Source: Xanthomarina sp035306705 (GTDB lineage Bacteria; Bacteroidota; Bacteroidia; Flavobacteriales; Flavobacteriaceae). From it: a stretch of DNA of 7,640 bases. Shown in pieces: positions 1 to 5,528 of the stretch. Position 1 is the first letter of the stretch, and every line of letters begins with the position of its first letter. The translations under genes and the position numbers were made by a program. The notes under the pieces are model-generated. The model saw only the letters and a program-made list of their open reading frames with translations. It did not search any database and was not told the origin of the DNA. The stretch lies in the NCBI RefSeq assembly GCF_035306705.1, contig NZ_DATGNO010000062.1:1-7640 (forward strand). The letters are read 5' to 3'.

Positions 1-1083
1 AAAATCTGTTTAATTGGAGGCGAAGATGTTGATAAAAGAATTCTTTTGTCTCAATATTTAATTGAAGCTGGATTTGAAGTCACCATTGTGGGAACTAGTC
101 CCAAAACTTTTCCTAAATCTATTAATTACATACCGTACCATTTAAACAGAAGCTTCTCTCCTATTTCAGATTTAAAAACCGTGCTATGGTTAAAACAGTT
201 TTTTAAAAACAATCATTTTGACCTTATTCATACTTACGATACCAAACCTGCATTTCTAGTACCTCTTTCGCAACTAAAAACAAAAACGCCAATAACCAGG
301 ACAGTTACTGGCTTAGGTACTATTTTTATGTCTAAAACTTTTTCTAGTGCTGTTTTAAGAAAAGTTTACTTGTTTTTACATACGTTCGTTAAAAATCGGG
401 TTTATAAAACTATATTTCAAAACGAAGACGACAAAGAACTGTATTTAAAAAACCATCTCATTTCCAAGAACAATTCTAGTTTAATATTAAGTAGCGGTAT
501 TGAACTCAAGCTTATTACACAAAGAGCAAAACGAAATAATAATCCCTTTACATTTATCTGCGTGGCTAGATTAGTTTATGAGAAAGGCATCATCAATCTA
601 TTGGAAGCCGCCAGAATAATTAGTGACAAAGGTTATTCCTTTAAATATTTATTAGTGGGTCCGCTTGAGGAAAACTCTAAAAAATTAAATAAGGAAATTC
701 TTTCTCAATACAAAGATATCGTGGATATTTTAGGATCTCGAAACGATGTTTTACAATTATTGGAATCTTCAGACGCTTTTGTTTTACCCACTTTTAGAGA
801 AGGTTTTTCCAGGGTGTTATTAGAAGCAGCTGCATTAGGATTACCCATAGTTTCTACCAATGTTACTGGAGTAAGAGATTTTACAAGACATCAAAAAGAA
901 GCCATTTTGGTAGAGCCGGAAAACTCTCTGGCTTTAGCAAACGCCATGATAGAAATAGCTACAAACACGCAATTGGCAGATAAATTAGTCGAAAACGCCT
1001 TAAAACACGTTAAACTGTTCAGTCTTGAAAATGTTTCTAAACAATATATAACTATATTTAACTCAGCTATTAATCATACTTAA
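1..1083 (+). CDS. GT4-family glycosyltransferase, 5' end cut off by the window
   Basis: Retaining GT-B glycosyltransferase that would add a sugar from a nucleotide-sugar donor to a growing lipid-linked glycan at the cytoplasmic face of the inner membrane. The frame is open from base 1 and reads KICLIGGEDVDKRILLSQ, the usual first beta strand and loop of flavobacterial GT4 enzymes. The TTG at 46 is therefore internal, and the true start is probably only a few codons before the window. The N-terminal acceptor domain covers about the first half. The C-terminal donor domain begins near VARLVYEKG and carries the family's E-x7-E motif (in-window codons 267 and 275, in FREGFSRVLLEA), followed by GLPIVSTNVTGVRD, typical of GT4 donor-binding loops. 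There are 360 codons before the stop, a normal length. The next gene starts 4 bp after the stop, so the two are co-transcribed. Family assignment is firm; donor and acceptor sugars cannot be told. Confidence 0.93.
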   Translation, partial: KICLIGGEDVDKRILLSQYLIEAGFEVTIVGTSPKTFPKSINYIPYHLNRSFSPISDLKTVLWLKQFFKNNHFDLIHTYDTKPAFLVPLSQLKTKTPITRTVTGLGTIFMSKTFSSAVLRKVYLFLHTFVKNRVYKTIFQNEDDKELYLKNHLISKNNSSLILSSGIELKLITQRAKRNNNPFTFICVARLVYEKGIINLLEAARIISDKGYSFKYLLVGPLEENSKKLNKEILSQYKDIVDILGSRNDVLQLLESSDAFVLPTFREGFSRVLLEAAALGLPIVSTNVTGVRDFTRHQKEAILVEPENSLALANAMIEIATNTQLADKLVENALKHVKLFSLENVSKQYITIFNSAINHT

Positions 1084-1087
1084 AAAC

Positions 1088-2293
1088 ATGAAAATTCCTT
1101 TTTCACCTCCTTATATAAATGAAGCCGTAATTCAAGAAGTTAACAGTGCTTTAGAGTCTGGTTGGATAACTACTGGACCTAAAGTGAAACGGTTGGAAGA
1201 ACTAGTATGTAAATATACTCTGGCACCGAATACCTTATGTGTTAATTCGGCCACTTCTGGTCTCATGTTAGCCTTAAAATGGTACGGCATTGGAGAGGGA
1301 GATGAAGTTATTATACCTGCATATACCTATGCAGCAACTGCATTGGCAGTTATTCATGTAGGCGCTACTCCTGTTATGGTAGATGTAGAAAAAGATTTTA
1401 ATATTGCCACTCACGAAATAGAGAAAGTAATTACTAAAAAAACCAAAGCAATTATTCCTGTGGATATTGCCGGTTGGCCATGTAATTACTCAGATATTTA
1501 TGCAATTATAAATAAGAAAAAAGAACTTTTTATTCCTAAACACGAGAATCAAGAAAAACTAGGAAGAGTTTTGGTTATTTCCGACTCTGCCCATTCTATT
1601 GGCGCAACCTATAAAAGTGAATATCTAGGGAAAATAACAGATATTACGGTATTCTCATTCCATGCTGTAAAAAATGTAACAACTGCTGAAGGTGGTGCTG
1701 TGTGTATAAATTTACCAGAGCCCTTTAAAAATCAAGATGAGTACAATTACTTAAGATGTTTTTCTTTAAACGGACAGACTAAAGATGCTTTCACAAAATC
1801 GAAGGCTGGAGATTGGAGATATGATATTATTTATCCAGGTTTAAAAATGAATATGCCGGATATTTTGGCCGCTATTGGAGTGGCCCAACTACCTGAATAT
1901 TTTGAAAAAACACTCCAAAATCGTGTCGAAATCTATGAATATTACCATACATTCTTTAAAACGAAATCCTGGGCTATTTTACCTCCTTATAAAAGTGATG
2001 ATAAAACATCGTCTTGTCATTTGTACGCTTTAAGAATAAAAGACATTTCTGAATCTGAACGAGATGCTATTATTGATAAAATCTCTAAAGAAGGTGTAGC
2101 TGTAAACGTGCATTTTCAACCTTTACCTATGTTGAGTTTATTTAAAGAAATGGGATTTGATATTGATAATTATCCAGTAGCTTATAATAATTATAAATCG
2201 GAAATATCACTTCCTATTTATCCTCAATTAACAAAAAATGAACTAGAATATATAGTTAGTACAGTAACTAATGCCGTTGAATCTTCGCTATGA
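1088..2293 (+). CDS. DegT/DnrJ/EryC1/StrS-family PLP sugar aminotransferase
   Basis: PLP-dependent enzyme of the sugar aminotransferase family, which moves an amino group (usually from glutamate) onto a keto sugar nucleotide in the cytoplasm. The 401-residue length is normal. The N-terminus (IPFSPPYI, then SGWITTGPKV) is typical. SATSGLMLAL lies in the cofactor phosphate-binding region. D166 in ISDSAHSIG should contact the pyridine nitrogen, and K195 in SFHAVKNVTTAEGG is the expected Schiff-base lysine. Residues about 140-160 form a lysine-rich insertion (around FIPKHENQEKLGR) that the second aminotransferase in this window lacks. The family includes ArnB and WecE, and this belongs to the broader ArnB/WecE-like side, but the substrate is not known. 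The ATG start lies 4 bp after the glycosyltransferase stop, and the stop overlaps the next start in an ATGA, which suggests coupled translation. Function class is firm; the sugar made is inference only. Confidence 0.93.
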   Translation: MKIPFSPPYINEAVIQEVNSALESGWITTGPKVKRLEELVCKYTLAPNTLCVNSATSGLMLALKWYGIGEGDEVIIPAYTYAATALAVIHVGATPVMVDVEKDFNIATHEIEKVITKKTKAIIPVDIAGWPCNYSDIYAIINKKKELFIPKHENQEKLGRVLVISDSAHSIGATYKSEYLGKITDITVFSFHAVKNVTTAEGGAVCINLPEPFKNQDEYNYLRCFSLNGQTKDAFTKSKAGDWRYDIIYPGLKMNMPDILAAIGVAQLPEYFEKTLQNRVEIYEYYHTFFKTKSWAILPPYKSDDKTSSCHLYALRIKDISESERDAIIDKISKEGVAVNVHFQPLPMLSLFKEMGFDIDNYPVAYNNYKSEISLPIYPQLTKNELEYIVSTVTNAVESSL

Positions 2294-2880
2294 TTAAAAG
2301 GGTTTTTGATATAATTTTTTCCTTTTTCGGATTGATTTTATTACTACCTTTATTACTAATAATAGCGTTACTAATAAAACTTGAGTCTAAAGGCCCGCTT
2401 TTCTACCTACAAACTAGGGTTGGCAGACATAGTAAGGATTTTAAGATTTTTAAATTTAGAACCATGTTTGTTGGTTCAGATAAAAAAGGTTTATTGACTC
2501 TGGGAGATAGAGATCCTAGGATTACAAAAACCGGTTATTTTTTAAGGAAATATAAATTAGACGAACTCCCACAACTAATTAATGTTTTTATAGGCAATAT
2601 GAGTTTTGTTGGCCCAAGACCAGAAGTGCGCAAATATGTGAATTATTATTCTCACGAAGATTTAATAGTTTTAAATGCAAAACCTGGAATAACAGATTAT
2701 GCTTCCATTATGTATAGAGATGAAGCAGAACTTTTAAATGAAGCCAGCAATCCTGAGCAGTTTTATATTGAAAATATCATGCCTAAAAAAATAGAATTGA
2801 ATAAGAAATACATTAATAGCCAAGGTCTCATTACAGACTTTAAAATTATTGTTAAAACAATTCAAATTATTATTTCATGA
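2290..2880 (+). CDS. PglC-type monotopic phosphoglycosyl transferase (initiating sugar transferase)
   Basis: Transfers a sugar phosphate from a UDP-sugar to undecaprenyl phosphate, the first membrane step of glycan assembly. At 196 residues it is the short, catalytic-domain-only form like Campylobacter PglC, not the long WcaJ/WbaP form with extra membrane helices. Residues about 5-29 form a single hydrophobic segment interrupted by P20, matching the re-entrant membrane helix of this fold. Conserved blocks follow in order: GRHSKDFKIFKFRTM (45-59), GDRDPRIT (72-79), LDELPQLINV (90-99) with the catalytic Asp-Glu pair D91-E92, and GNMSFVGPRPE (102-112). The usual RPGITGWAQ block reads KPGITDYASI here, a variant I associate with Bacteroidota homologues. 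The start overlaps the aminotransferase stop (ATGA) and the stop overlaps the deacetylase start. The sugar could be a bacillosamine-type sugar, given the PglE/PglF pair downstream, or the product of the upstream aminotransferase. Confidence 0.94.
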   Translation: MIKRVFDIIFSFFGLILLLPLLLIIALLIKLESKGPLFYLQTRVGRHSKDFKIFKFRTMFVGSDKKGLLTLGDRDPRITKTGYFLRKYKLDELPQLINVFIGNMSFVGPRPEVRKYVNYYSHEDLIVLNAKPGITDYASIMYRDEAELLNEASNPEQFYIENIMPKKIELNKKYINSQGLITDFKIIVKTIQIIIS

Positions 2881-3860
2881 TGGATGTTTCAAATGGTTAT
2901 TTTGTAGTTTCTTTAGATTTCGAATTACATTGGGGGGTTTTCGACAAGAGAAGTGTTTCCGAATATCAGGAAAATTTAGAAAATGTTAAGCTGGTTGTGC
3001 CTAAACTTCTAAAACTGGCGGATGATTATGATGTTAAACTTACTTTTGCTACTGTTGGTTTTTTATTTGCTGAAAATAAAGAAGAACTACTTGAAAGCAA
3101 TCCCACTTTATTACCCACTTATACTAACCCAAATTTTAGTCCATACCGTACTTTAGATAATATTGGTGCCAACGAAAAAGATGATGAATTTCACTATGCA
3201 CCCTCACTAATTAATCAAATTCAACAAACAAATAATCATGAAATTGGCACCCATACCTATTCTCATTATTACAGTTTAGAAGATGGACAAACAAGAGAAC
3301 AATTTGAAGCAGATCTCATCGCAGCTATTTCAATTGCTAAAAAAAGAAACATTAGTATAAAGAGCCTTGTTTTTCCTAGAAATCAAGTGAACATAGCTTA
3401 TCTAGATATTTGCAAAAAACATGGAATTATTGCCTATCGCGGCATAGAAAGACATAAAATGTACGATAGCACAGATAGAGATTACCATAAAAAACAAACC
3501 ACTAGAGGCTTAAGGTATGCAGACGTATATTTTAACATTTCGGGCTATAACACTTATAAATTAAGTGAATTAAAAACCGGAAACGGCCTTATAAACTTAC
3601 CATCCAGCTGTTTTTTAAGACCTTATAGTAAAACACTTAAACTTTTGGAACCGTTAAGAATTTCTAGAGTTACAAATGCCATGTCATTTGCCGCAAAAAA
3701 CAATGAAATGTTTCATCTTTGGTGGCATCCTCATAATTTTGGAACTTATATAAATGAAAACTTTTCCGGACTTGAAAAAATGTTTGAGCATTATTCAGAG
3801 CTAAATAAAAAATTAAACTACAAGAGCGTAACTATGGAAGAATTAGCTAGATATATCTAA
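2877..3860 (+). CDS. NodB-type polysaccharide deacetylase, no signal peptide
   Basis: Metal-dependent carbohydrate esterase 4 (NodB fold) enzyme, expected to remove N- or O-acetyl (or N-formyl) groups from a sugar. Motif 1 is SLDFELHWG (residues 12-20) with D14 as the likely catalytic or metal Asp. Motif 2 is THTYSH (125-130) with metal ligands H126 and H130. Motif 3 is FPRN (166-169). A late WWHPHNF (282-288) supplies the histidine of the last motif. It has 327 residues. The protein goes into the catalytic domain within about 8 residues, with no signal peptide or lipobox, so it should act in the cytoplasm on a nucleotide sugar or a lipid-linked intermediate before export. The start overlaps the PglC-like stop, with two adjacent ATGs at 2877 and 2880, either usable. 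It is the last gene of the left block. A weak hairpin and an AT-rich gap follow. The substrate is not determined. Confidence 0.9.
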   Translation: MMDVSNGYFVVSLDFELHWGVFDKRSVSEYQENLENVKLVVPKLLKLADDYDVKLTFATVGFLFAENKEELLESNPTLLPTYTNPNFSPYRTLDNIGANEKDDEFHYAPSLINQIQQTNNHEIGTHTYSHYYSLEDGQTREQFEADLIAAISIAKKRNISIKSLVFPRNQVNIAYLDICKKHGIIAYRGIERHKMYDSTDRDYHKKQTTRGLRYADVYFNISGYNTYKLSELKTGNGLINLPSSCFLRPYSKTLKLLEPLRISRVTNAMSFAAKNNEMFHLWWHPHNFGTYINENFSGLEKMFEHYSELNKKLNYKSVTMEELARYI

Positions 3861-3861
3861 T

Positions 3862-3884
3862 TGAATTTTATTAAAAAAAATTCA
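3862..3884 (+). terminator. Possible weak terminator hairpin after the deacetylase
   Basis: An 8-bp perfect stem (TGAATTTT at 3862-3869 with AAAATTCA at 3877-3884) and a 7-nt loop start 2 bases after the deacetylase stop. A T-rich stretch (TTTCTTTTAT) follows a few bases later. There is only one G-C pair, so the hairpin is weak and may occur by chance in DNA this AT-rich. The position at the end of a tight gene block is what makes it plausible. A second poor candidate is AACCT/AGGTT at 4009-4035 with a 17-nt loop. Confidence 0.25.
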
Positions 3885-4301
3885 CAATCATTTCTTTTAT
3901 AGAACCGAAGTTTTATATGCTTTTGATGCTCAATTTCTTATTAACAAATTCCATTTAAATATTTAAAACCATTGTTTTTACTGATTATAAGAAAGTTTAT
4001 AAATAAAAAACCTTCAATAGCTCTGCCCATAGGTTAATTTATTTTAAGTTGCTTTTTAATTATTCTTTCCTTTAATTTAGAAATTATTAGAACATGCTTT
4101 ATTATGTGAATTAGTATTATATTTTTTGTATATTTAACCAACGGTAATAGCCCACTTTATCAAGTAGAACACCTTCCTCCCTTAATTAATTTTAGCAGTT
4201 ATATTTATTATTATTTTTAAAAAATTAAGTTTATTTAAAGAAAATTGACTTTTGCTTTTTAGAATGAAAAACTTAGTGATATTTTAGATTAATAAATCAC
4301 A

Positions 4302-4320
4302 TGGATTTCAATAAAATCCA
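4302..4320. repeat. Perfect inverted repeat, 7-bp arms, 5-nt spacer
   Basis: TGGATTT (4302-4308) and AAATCCA (4314-4320) are exact reverse complements separated by CAATA. The repeat lies about 87 bp before the TTG start of the PglE-type gene. It could be a small RNA hairpin in the leader or a dimeric regulator site. It is not followed by a T-run on the + strand, so it does not look like a terminator. A 7-bp match can arise by chance in such AT-rich DNA, but the two G-C pairs in each arm make it stand out from the rest of the gap. Confidence 0.35.
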
Positions 4321-4406
4321 AAACGTGAAAATTAGTAATTTATCGTATTTATTTGATGTTTGCCTTATAAACATAGATATTTACGTTAGTTAACAATGTA
4401 TGTAAT

Positions 4407-5528
4407 TTGAATTCAAAAATATGGATGTCGTCGCCACACATGAGTGGACATGAAGAGAAATTTATTAACCAAGCATTTAAAACAAATTGGATTGCTCCAT
4501 TAGGACCAAATGTTAATGGTTTTGAAGCAGATTTAGAGTCGTATTTAGGAGAAGATGTACATGTAGCAGCCCTTACAACAGGAACGGCTGCAATACATTT
4601 AGCATTGGTATTATTAAACATAACAGAACATGATGAAGTAATTTGTCAAACAAAAACTTTTGTTGCTTCAGTAAATCCAGTACGATATTTAGGAGCCCAA
4701 CCCATTTTTGTTGATAGCGAATTAGATACGTGGAATATGTGTCCTGTTTTATTAAGACAGGCCATAGAGGATAGAATTAAAAAAGGAAAAAAACCAAAAG
4801 CCATAGTGGTAATTAACTTATATGGCATGCCACATAAAGTGATGGAAATAGAAAACATATCGAAAGAATATCAAATTCCTATAGTTGAGGATAGTGCCGA
4901 AGCCTTAGGAAGTAGCTACTTTAATCGAAAATGTGGCACTTTTGGAGATTTCTCAGTATTGTCGTTTAATGGTAACAAAATTATTACCACCTCGGGTGGC
5001 GGGGCTTTAGTTTCAAAAAACATAGAAACTAAAAACAACACAGTATTCTTGGCAACACAAGCAAAAGATCCAGGCATGGAATACTCCCACTCTTCTATTG
5101 GTTACAATTATAGAATGTCTAACATCTTGGCAGGAGTTGGAAGAGGGCAAATGAAGGTTTTGGACAATTACGTTAATTTAAGAAGATCAAACTATAAATA
5201 TTATTTAGAACATTTAAAAGATATAAAAGAAATTGTTTTTTTAAACGAGCCTAAAGGCTACTTCTCTAATAGATGGTTGACCGTTATAGTTTTAAAAACC
5301 CATAAAATGAGAGAAGACTTATTGAAAGTTTTGGAAACTCAAAATATAGAAGCACGCCCATCATGGAAACCAATGCACTTGCAGCCAATGTTTGAAAAGT
5401 TTCCAAGTTATTTAAATGGAGTGTCAGAACATTTATATAAAAAGGGCCTGTGTTTGCCTAGTGGCTCTAATTTAACAGAGATTGAATTAAATAAAATAGT
5501 AAAAACAATAAAACAATATTTTGGATAA
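4407..5528 (+). CDS. pglE: PglE-type UDP-4-amino-sugar aminotransferase (bacillosamine pathway)
   Basis: PLP-dependent aminotransferase expected to convert UDP-2-acetamido-2,6-dideoxy-hexos-4-ulose to UDP-4-amino-4,6-dideoxy-GlcNAc in the cytoplasm with glutamate as donor. It matches, from memory, the signature blocks of Campylobacter PglE: SSPHMSG near the start, NWIAPLGPNV, VEDSAEALGS with D162 for the PLP nitrogen, SFNGNKIITTSGGGAL with Schiff-base lysine K191, GYNYRMSN, EARPSWKPMH (315-324) and KGLCLPSG (346-353). The length of 373 is normal. TTG 4407 is chosen as start because the conserved KIW strand before SSPHM would be lost with the next in-frame ATG at 4425; upstream the frame has no ATG or GTG before a TAG at 4374. 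No Shine-Dalgarno sequence is visible. It leads the right block, and the dehydratase that makes its substrate overlaps its end. Function is strong by family and context. Only the start is uncertain. Confidence 0.88.
   Translation: MNSKIWMSSPHMSGHEEKFINQAFKTNWIAPLGPNVNGFEADLESYLGEDVHVAALTTGTAAIHLALVLLNITEHDEVICQTKTFVASVNPVRYLGAQPIFVDSELDTWNMCPVLLRQAIEDRIKKGKKPKAIVVINLYGMPHKVMEIENISKEYQIPIVEDSAEALGSSYFNRKCGTFGDFSVLSFNGNKIITTSGGGALVSKNIETKNNTVFLATQAKDPGMEYSHSSIGYNYRMSNILAGVGRGQMKVLDNYVNLRRSNYKYYLEHLKDIKEIVFLNEPKGYFSNRWLTVIVLKTHKMREDLLKVLETQNIEARPSWKPMHLQPMFEKFPSYLNGVSEHLYKKGLCLPSGSNLTEIELNKIVKTIKQYFG

Larger units (their letters stand above)
3861..4406. other. AT-rich 546-bp intergenic region between two gene blocks
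   Basis: This stretch is about 21% GC by hand count, clearly below the flanking genes, and stop codons are frequent in all frames. No gene, tRNA or direct repeat array is recognisable. The longest forward open stretches are a start-less one at 3865-3968, a start-less one at 4110-4217, and a 30-codon ATG reading frame at 4301-4393 (MDFNKIQNVK...), none resembling a known protein. It contains a weak hairpin at its left end and an inverted repeat at 4302-4320. A promoter for the pglE-pglF-export block is expected here, but no site with both a good -33 TTG and a -7 TAnnTTTG (the Bacteroidota consensus) was found. The most likely role is terminator plus promoter and leader region between two operons. 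Confidence 0.6.

Noticed and set aside
4110..4217. Start-less open stretch in the gap reading ...LTNGNSPLYQVEHLPP...
   Set aside because: No ATG, GTG or TTG at a sensible place, no recognisable family, and it ends in a run of tyrosines from simple AT-rich sequence.
4245..4254. TTGACTTTTG as a promoter core
   Set aside because: It contains GACTTTTG, one mismatch from the Bacteroidota -7 element TAnnTTTG, and also a TTGAC like an enteric -35. No matching -33 TTG lies at the right distance and no good -10 partner follows.
4352..4385. TTTG (4352 or 4359) with TATTTACG (4378-4385) as a -33/-7 pair
   Set aside because: The -7 element has two mismatches in the conserved TTTG and the spacings are 22 or 15 bases, neither a clean fit to the usual about 19-21.
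4301..4393. 30-codon ATG frame (MDFNKIQNVK...) 13 bp before the PglE-type gene
   Set aside because: Too short, no ribosome-binding signal and no recognised family; a frame this long is expected by chance somewhere in this much sequence. Kept only as a remote leader-peptide possibility.
4349..4621. 90-codon open frame on the - strand
   Set aside because: It overlaps the gap and the first 215 bp of the PglE-type gene antisense. The overlapping + strand protein has clear family motifs and this translation resembles nothing known.
4646..4858. 70-codon open frame on the - strand
   Set aside because: Lies entirely antisense inside the PglE-type gene; a shadow of its codon use.
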